Virus record (IMG/VR): IMGVR_UViG_3300044641_002868
Location: 1-26,012 of that record
Length of the DNA: 26,012 nucleotides
Strand: one strand, 5' to 3'
Origin: a virus
A program made the position numbers and the translations under genes. This document shows positions 1 through 7,986 of the stretch, piece after piece (the first letter of the stretch is position 1; each line of letters starts with the position of its first letter). The notes under the pieces are model-generated. The model ran no database searches, was not told the DNA's origin, and worked only from the letters and a program-made list of their open reading frames with translations.

Positions 1-695
1 TGACGACCTACGCCGACCCGACATTTACGGCTAATTTTCAGGGGTTATGCGCAAAAATAAGCGACACATTAAATCGAGCTGACATGACGTCGGTGATCCC
101 TGATTTCGTGTCTCTCGCGACGACGCGCATCCAGAGGGATATGGCGAGAGTTAAGCACCCGATGATGATCAAGCGCGCCCAGGCGTCGGTCATCGACAAT
201 TATGTCCCTCTGCCGATCGATTTCATCTCGGCCTATCAGCTCGCCGAGCAGGATACGAATAATTTTATCGCCTACATAACGCCTGATCAGTCGATGACGG
301 TTCAGTCGCAGGGATGGAACCCGTCGCAGTCGCCGGTGCCGATCCTGCCTCCGTATTATCTGCCGACCGGCAACGCGCTCTACTATACGATCATAGGCAA
401 TCGGATCCGCCTGGTGCCGGCGCCAGGGCAGGCGTCTCCTGATCTTCTCGACCTTTGGTATTACGCCAAGGTTGACCCGCTGAATAACACGACGACGACC
501 AACTGGGTTTTGTCTCGTTATCCCGATCTCTACCTCTACGGCGCGCTTGTTCATACCGCTCCTTACCTCAAGGACGATCAGCGCATCGCCGTCTGGGACG
601 GCATGTATCAAACAATCCTGCGCGACATCGAGGTCGAAGCCGATCGCGCCAATCGCCCGCAATCAAAACTCGTCGCGGCTCGCCGCAGCTTCTGA
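1..695 (+). CDS. head-to-tail adaptor-like protein, start codon cut by one base
   Basis: The frame is open from the left edge. Bases 1-2 are 'tg' and the next codons read TTYADPTFTANF, so the window probably begins one base inside the ATG and the protein is about 231 aa. The segment LCAKISDTLNRADMTSVIPDFVSLATT, followed by an R-x-x-RDM stretch, resembles the small helical N-terminus of SU10-type phage adaptor proteins, which sit between portal and nozzle in short-tailed phages. An internal ATG at position 84 is in frame, but the upstream codons match the family's usual N-terminus, so I do not use it. An 11-nt gap with GAGGAAA precedes the next gene. Family assignment is from recalled sequence pattern, not a search. 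Confidence 0.72.
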   Translation, partial: TTYADPTFTANFQGLCAKISDTLNRADMTSVIPDFVSLATTRIQRDMARVKHPMMIKRAQASVIDNYVPLPIDFISAYQLAEQDTNNFIAYITPDQSMTVQSQGWNPSQSPVPILPPYYLPTGNALYYTIIGNRIRLVPAPGQASPDLLDLWYYAKVDPLNNTTTTNWVLSRYPDLYLYGALVHTAPYLKDDQRIAVWDGMYQTILRDIEVEADRANRPQSKLVAARRSF

Positions 696-705
696 GGAAA
701 ACACT

Positions 706-948
706 ATGCCCGCAACCCAGCTCTCTTCTCTCACCCCTGACACCGCCGCTGCGGTGACGACGTCCGACACGGCTCCGAACGTCTTCACCCGCCTCTACAT
801 AGGCGGCGCCGGCAACGTGGCTGTCGTCACTGAAAACGGCGACACGGTCACCTTCACTGCGGTCCCGGTCGGCACGCAGCTCGACATCCGCGTCAAACAG
901 GTCAAGGCGACCGGAACCACGGCGACCTACATCGTCGGCATGCTCTAA
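706..948 (+). CDS. small phage structural protein, 80 aa
   Basis: Starts at the ATG after a GAGGAAA ribosome site; the frame is open further upstream but that part overlaps the adaptor gene. The second half (RLYIGGAGNVAVVTENGD then TVTFTAVPVGTQ and a TGTTATYIVGML ending) matches a pattern common in small phage virion proteins that lie between head-completion and tail genes. It is beta-rich, has no membrane segment, and is probably a decoration or connector component. The exact role is unknown. It is tightly packed between the adaptor and the next structural gene, so it is probably co-transcribed with the late operon. Confidence 0.7.
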   Translation: MPATQLSSLTPDTAAAVTTSDTAPNVFTRLYIGGAGNVAVVTENGDTVTFTAVPVGTQLDIRVKQVKATGTTATYIVGML

Positions 949-959
949 GGATCATAGAA

Positions 960-1367
960 ATGGCTGTTACCTATTCCGCCACGCTTAAAACTAATCGTAT
1001 GCAGCTGGTCGCCGATTTGATTGCCGGCAAGGTTGCTGCGTCATCCACTGGCACTGCCTCGGCTGGCTCAATCGTTGTCGGCACCTCTGCGCTTTCCGGC
1101 GCTACGGGCGTCCTAGTGACGTTTACGCTCAGCGCTACGCCTGGCACGGTTGCCGGCTCTGTGTTCACCATCTCCGGCACACCGATTACCGCGACCGCCA
1201 CCGGCACCGGCACGGCTGCAAAAGCTGAAATCCGCGACAACGCCGGCAACGTGATTGTCTCTGGCCTGACGGTTGGCACATCGGCGACTGACATCATCAT
1301 CAACGCCACGTCAGTATCTACCGGCCAGACGGTCACGCTTTCGAGCGGAACTTTGACGCACGGCTAA
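960..1367 (+). CDS. phage structural protein, Thr/Ser/Ala-rich, 135 aa
   Basis: ATG preceded by AAGGATC. The N-terminus (MAVTYSATLKTNRMQLVADLIAGK) followed by a beta-rich domain ending TGQTVTLSSGTLTHG is a layout I recognise from small virion proteins of many dsDNA phages, usually close to tail genes. The middle is low complexity (GTPITATATGTGTAAKAEIRD). There is no signal peptide or membrane segment. The sequence gives no catalytic motif. A virion component is the likely role from the family pattern and the neighbours; precise placement is not known. Confidence 0.68.
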   Translation: MAVTYSATLKTNRMQLVADLIAGKVAASSTGTASAGSIVVGTSALSGATGVLVTFTLSATPGTVAGSVFTISGTPITATATGTGTAAKAEIRDNAGNVIVSGLTVGTSATDIIINATSVSTGQTVTLSSGTLTHG

Positions 1368-1385
1368 TAGAACGGGTTATCCATC

Positions 1386-2837
1386 ATGGCGAAACTGTAT
1401 AACCGTGCAAAGATGTCCACGGCCACGACCGGCACGGGAACCATCACGCTCGGCTCGGCTGTCACCGGCTATCAGTCTTTCTCGGCTGCTGGTGTTCAGA
1501 ACGGCGACACCGTCAGTTATGTCATTGAGGATGGCACGGCCTGGGAATACGGCACGGGCGTCTACACGGCCTCTGGCACGACGCTAAGCAGAACCCTTGG
1601 TCAGTCTAGCACTGGTTCGCTACTGAGCCTGTCAGGAACGGCTACGGTCTATATCTCAGCGCTTGCTGCTGATGTCTGGACGGCGAATTACACGACCTCC
1701 GGCAGCGGCACGGTTCTGGCGCTGACGAACTCCCCGGTTCTGACGACGCCTAATCTTGGCACCCCGTCTGCGGCTACGCTGACAAATGCTACTGGACTGC
1801 CGCTCACGACTGGCGTCACCGGGACGCTGCCAGTCGGCAATGGCGGCACTGGCGTCACGACGTTGACGGGTATCGTCAAGGGCAACGGCTCCTCGGCGTT
1901 CACCGCCGCGACAGCTGGCACAGACTATCAGGCGGCTATCTCGGCCACTGGTATCCTAAAAGGCTCGGGCGGTGGCTCCGTGTCCGCCGCGACTGCGGGA
2001 ACCGACTACCAAGCTGCGATTAGCGCAAGCGGCATTCTGAAGGGCGCAGGCGGCGGTTCTGTCTCAGCGGCTACGGCTGGAACAGATTATCTCGCCCCGC
2101 CTTCCGGCACGTCGATCCTGAAAGCGAACTCCGGCGGCGCTCTGGCGAACGCTGCGGCGGGAACCGATTACGTTGCGCCGGGCGGCGCGCTTGGCACCCC
2201 GTCTAGCGGCACTCTGACGAACTGCACCGGCCTTCCTGTCTCTACCGGCGTATCCGGCCTTGGAACCGACGTGGCGACGGCACTTGCGGTTGCTGTCGGC
2301 TCTGCTGGCGCTCCTGTCGTCAACGGCGGCGCGCTCGGCACTCCTTCCTCTGGAACGCTGACCAATGCGACCGGCTTGCCGATTAGCACGGGCGTCTCCG
2401 GCCTCGGATCAAACGTCGCCACGTTCCTCGCCACGCCGTCGTCTGCCAACCTCGCTTCGGCAGTTACGGATGAAACCGGCTCCGGCGCGCTTGTGTTCGG
2501 CACCAACCCGACGATTACGAACTACACGGAAGCGGTTGTCTCAATCGGCAACTCCGGCACGACCAAGACGATTGATCTGACGAGCGGCACGTTCCAGACA
2601 TGCACGCTGACCGGCAACTGCACGTTTACGATGCCGCTCGCTACGGCTGGCAAATCGTTCGTCCTGATCTTGGTGCAGGACGGCACCGGCTCCCGCACGG
2701 CGACATTCACGAGCGTCAAATGGCCGGCTGGCACGGCTCCGACGATCACGACAACGGCCACGACTGGCCGCGACATCATCGCGTTCTTCTCTGACGGGAC
2801 GAACTGGTATGGCTCCGCTGTGCAGGCTTTCGCATAA
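1386..2837 (+). CDS. repeat-containing tail fibre protein, 483 aa
   Basis: Begins [20 protein letters not shown], an N-terminal collar-like region found at the start of phage fibre proteins (about residues 1-105). The middle holds four 27-residue repeats (about residues 162-269; motif [19 protein letters not shown]) and then two longer [17 protein letters not shown] repeats (about residues 265-345). The C-terminal 120 residues (from about 365) form a beta-rich domain with [15 protein letters not shown] and [16 protein letters not shown], as in many metagenomic phage fibres. It is rich in Gly/Thr/Ser/Ala and is likely a trimeric fibre. Its TAA overlaps the next ATG by one base, so the two are probably translationally coupled. 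Confidence 0.8.
   Translation: MAKLYNRAKMSTATTGTGTITLGSAVTGYQSFSAAGVQNGDTVSYVIEDGTAWEYGTGVYTASGTTLSRTLGQSSTGSLLSLSGTATVYISALAADVWTANYTTSGSGTVLALTNSPVLTTPNLGTPSAATLTNATGLPLTTGVTGTLPVGNGGTGVTTLTGIVKGNGSSAFTAATAGTDYQAAISATGILKGSGGGSVSAATAGTDYQAAISASGILKGAGGGSVSAATAGTDYLAPPSGTSILKANSGGALANAAAGTDYVAPGGALGTPSSGTLTNCTGLPVSTGVSGLGTDVATALAVAVGSAGAPVVNGGALGTPSSGTLTNATGLPISTGVSGLGSNVATFLATPSSANLASAVTDETGSGALVFGTNPTITNYTEAVVSIGNSGTTKTIDLTSGTFQTCTLTGNCTFTMPLATAGKSFVLILVQDGTGSRTATFTSVKWPAGTAPTITTTATTGRDIIAFFSDGTNWYGSAVQAFA
1869..2192 (+). repeat. four in-frame 81-nt tandem repeats in fibre gene
   Basis: The GTDY codons recur with GAC/GAT at 1923, 2004, 2085 and 2166, exactly 81 nt (27 aa) apart. Units start at about 1869, 1950, 2031 and 2112. 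Synonymous positions have drifted (GGCACAGAC, GGAACCGAC, GGAACAGAT, GGAACCGAT), so the repeats are old and held at protein level. The last unit is the most diverged. Confidence 0.85.
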
Positions 2838-5239
2838 TGTTTAGCGCAAAAGACCTAATCTTCTCGAAAAAGACTGGCGGCTACCAGATCAGCCGCAGCC
2901 TTCGCTTTCGCTCGTCCGCAAGCGCGTATTTGAGCAGGACGCCAGCGGGCGCAGGCACAAGCACAAAAACGTGGACATATTCAGCTTGGATTAAAAAAGG
3001 TACGCTCGGCGGAACGGTTGATTTGATTAGCGCCAGATCAGCGGCTAACCCTCTTTTCTATTTCCAAATAGTTTCAGATCAAATTAACATATTTGCTCGC
3101 AATTCAGGTGGCACAACGATTGCCAATTACACATCGGCGTCGGTGTTTCGCGACCCGTCCGCTTGGTATCACATTGTTCTAAAGTGGGACGCTTTAACGT
3201 CCACGATGGGCTTATACGTCAATAATGTTTTGCAGACGCTGACAACTGCCACAGCCATATCCAACGTCGATTACGCGATGAATACGGCCATCGTACATGA
3301 AATTGGCCGGTCGGCTTATGGCGCGTCTGATTATTTTGACGGCTACATGGCCGAAATATACATGATCGACGGCCAAGCGCTCACGCCATCTTCATTTGGC
3401 GAGACAGACGCGACAACGGGCGTCTGGAAACCGAAAGCCTACACCGGGACGTATGGCACAAACGGTTTCTACCTGAAATTTACTGATGTTGGCTCTACGA
3501 CTGCGGGTGGCGCGAACACTGGATACGGCAAGGACTTTGCTGGCACGAACAATTGGACAACTAATAACTTCGGCACAACGTCAACAGGCTCAAGCGCGCC
3601 GTCATACGACAGTATGTGGGATACTCCTACCCCTTATGATGATGGCGGGAATGGCGTCGGTAATTATTGTGTTCTTAATCCGCTGGCATCTTTAGGCGGT
3701 GGCACAATATCCTCCGCAAATCTTAATTTCGCTGTCCCTGCCGTTGATGACAAAGCATGTCTGTCTACAATAGCAGTGAACAATACAACATCAAAATGGT
3801 ATTGTGAGGTAACGCTATTAAGTCCAGCCGGGACTAGCGATTATCAGGTCGGTCTATTTTCGTCGTCTACGGCGTCATATAGCACTACACCGATGGCTGC
3901 TATATTCAATACGACCATACAGGTCAATGGAGCGCAGGTAGCTACAGGGACTCCTTCATTAGCTTCTGGTGATATTGTTGGTGTCGCCTACGATGGTAGT
4001 GCTGGCGCAGTATCCTTTTACAAGAACAACGCGCTTGTTGGCACTTATACAATATCAGGCGCAAATAATAGAGCATTGTATTTTGGCGCGCGTTCTAATG
4101 GTAGCGGTATAATAACGCAATACGCATTTAATTTCGGCCAGCGCCCATTCACCTACACGCCTCCCTCCGGCTTCAAGGCGCTCAACACGCAGAACCTTCC
4201 GACGCCTACGATTGCGGCGGGGAATAAGTATATGGACATTAGCCTGTGGACAGGCGATGGGAACAATAATCGCTCGATTACAGGCTTAAACTTCCAGCCC
4301 GATACCGTTTGGGTGAAATCACGCAGTATGGCGTATGACGCGCTCATTCTGGACGCCGTTAGAACCGCTGGCAAATCACTTACGCCTAGCAGCACGTCAG
4401 CCGAAGTAACCAACAACGCAAACGGGTATGTCAGTGCGTTTAATTCAGGCGGCTTTACACTGACGCAAGGTTCGTCGTCGATTGTATCAGTCAACGAATT
4501 GAATAAAACCTATGTGGCGTGGAACTGGAAAGCCAACGGCGCAGGCACAGTCGACAACGTCGGAACCATCCAAAGCACGGTAAGCGCTAATACAACGGCT
4601 GGGTTTAGTGTGGTGACTTGGACGTTCAGCGCCAGCAACTCAACGGTTGGTCATGGTTTGGGCGTTGCACCTAGTCTGATAATCGCAAAGGATAGAGCGA
4701 GCGGTGCAGCGAATTGGTGCGTATGGCATAGCGCATTAAGTGCGTCGTCTGGGCAATACTTAAACCTAAATACTACAAGCGCCACCGGCACTGTCTCGAC
4801 AATTTGGGGTGGCGTTAATCCTACGTCTACGACATTCGGCCAAGGGGCTGGTATTGGCACAGGCGGTGATAGTTGCGTCGCATACTGCTTCGCCGCCGTC
4901 GCGGGCTACAGCGCCTTTGGTGGCTTTACTGCAAATGGCGTCTCCGGTGACGGGAATTTTATATACCTTGGTTTCCGCCCCCGGTTCATCCTGTATAAGC
5001 GGACAGACGCAGCTAGTTCATGGTTTATTCAAGATACCGCGCGCCAAAATTACAATGTGCAGGGGCCGGAATTGTATCCAGAAAGTTCTGCGGTAGAAAA
5101 CACGGCCACAAGGTTGGATATACTTTCGAATGGCTTCAAGATTAGAGTGACCGGCGGCTCCAATCCTAACGTGTCTGGCGCGACGTATATCTACGCTGCC
5201 TTCGCGGAAAATCCATTCTCAAAAGCCTTGGCCTTTTAG
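2837..5239 (+). CDS. large receptor-binding/tail spike-like protein with LamG and SPRY-type domains, 800 aa
   Basis: ATG overlaps the upstream stop (TAATG). About residues 20-190 form a concanavalin-A/LamG-like jelly roll (FRSSASAYLSRTP, WTYSAWIKKG, AWYHIVLKWD, VNNVLQTLT, YFDGYMAEIYMIDGQAL). About residues 320-440 look like a SPRY-type domain (WYCEVTLLSP, YQVGLFSS, GDIVGVAYDGSAGAVSFYKNNALVG, FNFGQRPFTYTPPSGFKALNTQN). The remainder (about 465-800) is an uncharacterised beta-rich region ending TYIYAAFAENPF, a pairing I recall from aquatic-phage tail proteins. These are sugar- or protein-binding folds, so host recognition is the likely job. Parts of the gene (about 3720-4140) are AT-richer than its ends, consistent with patchwork exchange of binding domains. 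Confidence 0.75.
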   Translation: MFSAKDLIFSKKTGGYQISRSLRFRSSASAYLSRTPAGAGTSTKTWTYSAWIKKGTLGGTVDLISARSAANPLFYFQIVSDQINIFARNSGGTTIANYTSASVFRDPSAWYHIVLKWDALTSTMGLYVNNVLQTLTTATAISNVDYAMNTAIVHEIGRSAYGASDYFDGYMAEIYMIDGQALTPSSFGETDATTGVWKPKAYTGTYGTNGFYLKFTDVGSTTAGGANTGYGKDFAGTNNWTTNNFGTTSTGSSAPSYDSMWDTPTPYDDGGNGVGNYCVLNPLASLGGGTISSANLNFAVPAVDDKACLSTIAVNNTTSKWYCEVTLLSPAGTSDYQVGLFSSSTASYSTTPMAAIFNTTIQVNGAQVATGTPSLASGDIVGVAYDGSAGAVSFYKNNALVGTYTISGANNRALYFGARSNGSGIITQYAFNFGQRPFTYTPPSGFKALNTQNLPTPTIAAGNKYMDISLWTGDGNNNRSITGLNFQPDTVWVKSRSMAYDALILDAVRTAGKSLTPSSTSAEVTNNANGYVSAFNSGGFTLTQGSSSIVSVNELNKTYVAWNWKANGAGTVDNVGTIQSTVSANTTAGFSVVTWTFSASNSTVGHGLGVAPSLIIAKDRASGAANWCVWHSALSASSGQYLNLNTTSATGTVSTIWGGVNPTSTTFGQGAGIGTGGDSCVAYCFAAVAGYSAFGGFTANGVSGDGNFIYLGFRPRFILYKRTDAASSWFIQDTARQNYNVQGPELYPESSAVENTATRLDILSNGFKIRVTGGSNPNVSGATYIYAAFAENPFSKALAF

Positions 5240-5248
5240 GAGCAAACA

Positions 5249-5743
5249 ATGTCATTTGTCTTAGACGGCAAAAACCTTCCTCTTGATACTCCCTTTGAGC
5301 ATGATGGAACTTCGTTCCCTGCCAACTGGCTGCGTCTCGCCACGCCAGAGGAACGTGCTGCAATCGGTATTACGGAAATACCAGATTATCCGCGTCCCGA
5401 TGATCGTTTCTACTGGGTAAGCCAGAACCCGGATGGCACATGGACGGCGATCCCGAAAGACTTGGCTGGTCTGAAAACGACATGGGCTTCGCAATTTCGC
5501 CAGACGGCTTGGACGCTGCTTGATCCTTCCGATTGGCTTGTCACGCGGAAAACCGAAATCGGCACGGAAATCCCGGCTGATTGGCTGTCATACCGCGAAG
5601 CCGTGCGAACGACATGCGCGCTGGCGATCAGCGACATGGAAGCGACGACTGACATTGATGCGTTTATTGCGTCTGTCACGAGCGTTGTGTGGCCGGTTGA
5701 TCCGAATGCGCCGCAGATTGTCGATCCGGCTCCCGCTGTCTAA
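5249..5743 (+). CDS. tail fibre assembly / chaperone-like protein, 164 aa
   Basis: Preceded by AGGAGCAAACA. The C-terminal half has the typical pattern AWTLLDPSDWLVTRKTEIGT, then IPADWLSYREAVRTT and a proline-rich WPVDPNAPQIVDPAP tail. It resembles the phage family that follows fibre genes and is usually annotated as tail fibre assembly or DUF4376-like. Residues 1-60 (FPANWLRLATPEERAAIGIT, then DDRFYWVS) match the family's N-terminal part. It sits directly after the large receptor-binding gene, which fits a chaperone or capping role for that fibre. Function is inferred from family and position. Confidence 0.66.
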   Translation: MSFVLDGKNLPLDTPFEHDGTSFPANWLRLATPEERAAIGITEIPDYPRPDDRFYWVSQNPDGTWTAIPKDLAGLKTTWASQFRQTAWTLLDPSDWLVTRKTEIGTEIPADWLSYREAVRTTCALAISDMEATTDIDAFIASVTSVVWPVDPNAPQIVDPAPAV

Positions 5744-5756
5744 GGAACGCCCGTAA

Positions 5757-6212
5757 ATGCTCGGATTTGCCCCGCTAGCTGCCGCTCCTCTAGCGTCGGC
5801 GGGTGATACCAATACCCGCACGTTGATCCTGGCGGCGACCGATGCACAGGACGTTGCTGTATTCCATGTTGATGGCAGCGCAGCGCTTTATCTACTCGCG
5901 ACTGAAGCACCTGACGTTGCCGCGTTTACATCCGAGATACTGGCATTTGCGGCGCTTGATGGCCTCGAATACCCGGACATCGCGTCGTTTGTTGTTCAGA
6001 ATATCAACCTTGAGCTAGTCGCGGTTGAGGCTCCTGACGTTGCCGCGTTTGCCGTAGCGATTAGCGGCGCGATGGCCTTGGCCGCTACGGAAGCGCCAGA
6101 CGCATATTCTCAAAGCGCCTACATACTCTGGCTGACGCCTGATCAGCCCGACGACCCTTCAATCTGGGTGCCGAAAAACGACCCCGCGCCTTACCTGACA
6201 ACGGTGATCTGA
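5757..6212 (+). CDS. repeat-bearing virion protein (ATEAPDVAAF repeats), 151 aa
   Basis: The product carries at least four copies of a roughly 25-30 residue unit centred on L-ATEAPD-AAF (LILAATDAQDVAVF, LLATEAPDVAAF, LVAVEAPDVAAF, LAATEAPDAYSQ). It ends with a Trp/Pro-rich tail (ILWLTPDQPDDPSIWVPKN). Such repeats occur in phage virion proteins next to fibres. No enzyme motif and no membrane segment are present. Spacing to the next gene is one base, so both are likely translated from one message. The exact role is unknown; a structural linker or small fibre is the best guess. Confidence 0.6.
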   Translation: MLGFAPLAAAPLASAGDTNTRTLILAATDAQDVAVFHVDGSAALYLLATEAPDVAAFTSEILAFAALDGLEYPDIASFVVQNINLELVAVEAPDVAAFAVAISGAMALAATEAPDAYSQSAYILWLTPDQPDDPSIWVPKNDPAPYLTTVI

Positions 6213-6213
6213 C

Positions 6214-7239
6214 ATGGCGAATACATATACCCCGACATACAATATCCTGAAGCCGGAGGTCGGCTCAGATACGAATGCCTGGGGAACGCACGTCAATAAT
6301 GATTTTGACATTATTGATACGCACATGCTGTCCCGCGCTCTGACGACATCTCAGACGGCTGCTGGCCCGATGGTGTTCGGTCAGACGTTCAGGGTAAACG
6401 GCGCGGTTACATTTGACAGCACGATGCTCGTCACAGGCGCTAGCACGATTAACTCGCTCTCCGTTTCTGGCTCTGCGTCGTTTGCTTCTACGATGAGCGT
6501 TTCCGGCGCAACTACCCTTGCAGCTCTTACGGTAAACGGTGCGGCTACCCTGGCTTCCAATGGCCTAAACGTCGGCTCCGGTCAGCTCAACGTCACAGGC
6601 GGCAACGTCAGCATGTCCGGTAACGTGTCGGCGGTCAATGCGTCGTTCAGCGGCACGTTCGGCGCTACGGGCAACTCCACTGTCGGTGGCACCTTGGGCG
6701 TAACCGGCGCTGTGACGATGTCAAGCACCCTCGCGGTCACTGGCGCGGCCACAGTCAGCAATCCAGTCACGATTACCTACAATGGCTCCGGCGCGCTCAA
6801 TATCAATACGAGCGGAAACCTAAATGGTGTTCGCTTCTACAATGGCGCGTCGATTACTGGGCAGATTGGCTCAAACGCTACGTATCCGTTCTTGGTTCAG
6901 AACAATTCTAGTTCGAATATGTTCTATGTGGACACGTCCGGCAATTTTACGGCTGCTGGCAACGTGACTGCGTATTCGGACATTAAAGAAAAAGCTGATG
7001 TCGAGACGATTTACGGCGGCTTTGAGCTTGTTCGTCGTATGCGTGGCGTTCGATATACGCGCGTCGGCACCTTAGAGAAGGGCGTCGGCGTAATCGCACA
7101 GGAAATGCAGAAGGTTGTCCCCGAGGTTGTTCAGGACAACAACGGAACCCTGTCTGTCGCATACGGCAATCTTGTGGGCGTCCTGATTGAAGCGATTAAA
7201 GACCTTGAGCAGCGCATTCGTGTCTTGGAGAGCAAATAA
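6214..7239 (+). CDS. tail fibre with C-terminal S74 intramolecular chaperone, 341 aa
   Basis: The N-terminus (MANTYTPTYNILKPEVGSDTN, then WGTHVNNDFDIIDTHM) is the usual virion-attachment start of short-tailed-phage fibres. Residues about 60-190 are beta-helix-like Ser/Gly/Ala/Val repeats (STMSVSGATTLAALTVNGAAT). The last 88 residues are a peptidase_S74 chaperone: Ser255-Asp256 with Lys260 five residues on form the self-cleavage pair (SDIKEK), followed by GVGVIAQEMQKVVPEVV, VAYGNLVGVLIEAIKDLE and a short coiled coil. In this family the chaperone trimerises the fibre and then cuts itself off. Stop and next ATG overlap (TAATG). Confidence 0.85.
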   Translation: MANTYTPTYNILKPEVGSDTNAWGTHVNNDFDIIDTHMLSRALTTSQTAAGPMVFGQTFRVNGAVTFDSTMLVTGASTINSLSVSGSASFASTMSVSGATTLAALTVNGAATLASNGLNVGSGQLNVTGGNVSMSGNVSAVNASFSGTFGATGNSTVGGTLGVTGAVTMSSTLAVTGAATVSNPVTITYNGSGALNINTSGNLNGVRFYNGASITGQIGSNATYPFLVQNNSSSNMFYVDTSGNFTAAGNVTAYSDIKEKADVETIYGGFELVRRMRGVRYTRVGTLEKGVGVIAQEMQKVVPEVVQDNNGTLSVAYGNLVGVLIEAIKDLEQRIRVLESK

Positions 7240-7928
7240 TGACACTGCCGACGAGCGGATCATTATCTTTGGCGCAGATAAAGGCAGAGTTTTCGGCGAT
7301 TAATAGCAACATCCTATCTGCATATAGAGGGGCAAGGTGGTATAAAGACGATAATACAAGAGGATACTTCCCGAGCGGCGCAAGCACGACCGCAATATCT
7401 ATGTCGCTATTTTATGGAACTCGTAGCTCTATAACTGTAACTCCGAGCGGGCCAACATCAATATCAAGCGGCTCATATACAGTGCCATTCTATAATAAAA
7501 TTACATTTGTAATTAAAGGTGGAGACGGCGGCCAAAAAGGCCCAAATGGTTGGAATGGTGAGGGGAATTATCCAACACCAGGTAGTGACGGCGGTGGCGG
7601 AAATAGCTCTTATTTGTATGGCTATGTAACTGCTGGTGGTGGGGGTGGAAACGGCGGAACCGGATCAACAGCAACTGTAGTTTTTGATGCTGATGCCCAA
7701 ACAGTGACAATCAATGGATCAGTTCAAAGCTCAATAACGCCACCAACTAGAAACTCAATTATAACATACGGGATTGGTAGTGGCGGCAGTGGAGGCAGGG
7801 GCGGCTACAATCGCGTCTACCGAGATTTCCCATATCCGTATGATTATTTGGACGGTTGGTACAATGAAGACAATGGGAATTATGGCGCAAACGGCGCAAG
7901 CGGATATGTGACAGTTAAGGTTGAATAG
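7239..7928 (+). CDS. glycine-rich tail adhesin-like protein, 229 aa
   Basis: Residues 1-65 (LPTSGSLSLAQIKAEF, AYRGARWYKDDNTRGYFP, ISMSLFYG) match an N-terminal domain shared by many phage tail proteins. The rest is glycine rich (GGDGGQKGPNGWNGEG, GSDGGGGNSS, TAGGGGGNGGTG, GSGGSGGRGG), reminiscent of polyglycine-II adhesins at fibre tips. Tyrosines cluster near the end (RDFPYPYDYLDGWYNED), as expected for a receptor contact surface. The DNA is clearly AT-richer than the genes to the left and uses ATA/AGA codons, a sign of recent exchange. Receptor binding is inferred. Confidence 0.68.
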   Translation: MTLPTSGSLSLAQIKAEFSAINSNILSAYRGARWYKDDNTRGYFPSGASTTAISMSLFYGTRSSITVTPSGPTSISSGSYTVPFYNKITFVIKGGDGGQKGPNGWNGEGNYPTPGSDGGGGNSSYLYGYVTAGGGGGNGGTGSTATVVFDADAQTVTINGSVQSSITPPTRNSIITYGIGSGGSGGRGGYNRVYRDFPYPYDYLDGWYNEDNGNYGANGASGYVTVKVE

Positions 7929-7954
7929 CTAAAAGAAGCTGCTGAAATACATCA

Positions 7955-7968
7955 TGGCAAATTTGCCA
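7955..7968. promoter_or_regulatory. 14-bp perfect palindrome in a 58-bp intergenic gap
   Basis: TGGCAAATTTGCCA lies between the adhesin gene and the nozzle gene. It has no following T-run, so it is unlikely to be an intrinsic terminator. It could be a protein site or a remnant of module joining. The rest of the gap supplies the GAGGGG ribosome site for the next gene. Confidence 0.3.
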
Positions 7969-7986
7969 ATCATCTGAGGGGCTAAC

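Noticed and set aside
1869-2192. CRISPR array
   Set aside because: The repeats are coding, contiguous without spacers, diverged at synonymous sites and make a clear fibre repeat protein.
2837-7928. Diversity-generating retroelement target in the fibre genes
   Set aside because: No reverse transcriptase, template repeat or matching variable repeat is present in the window.
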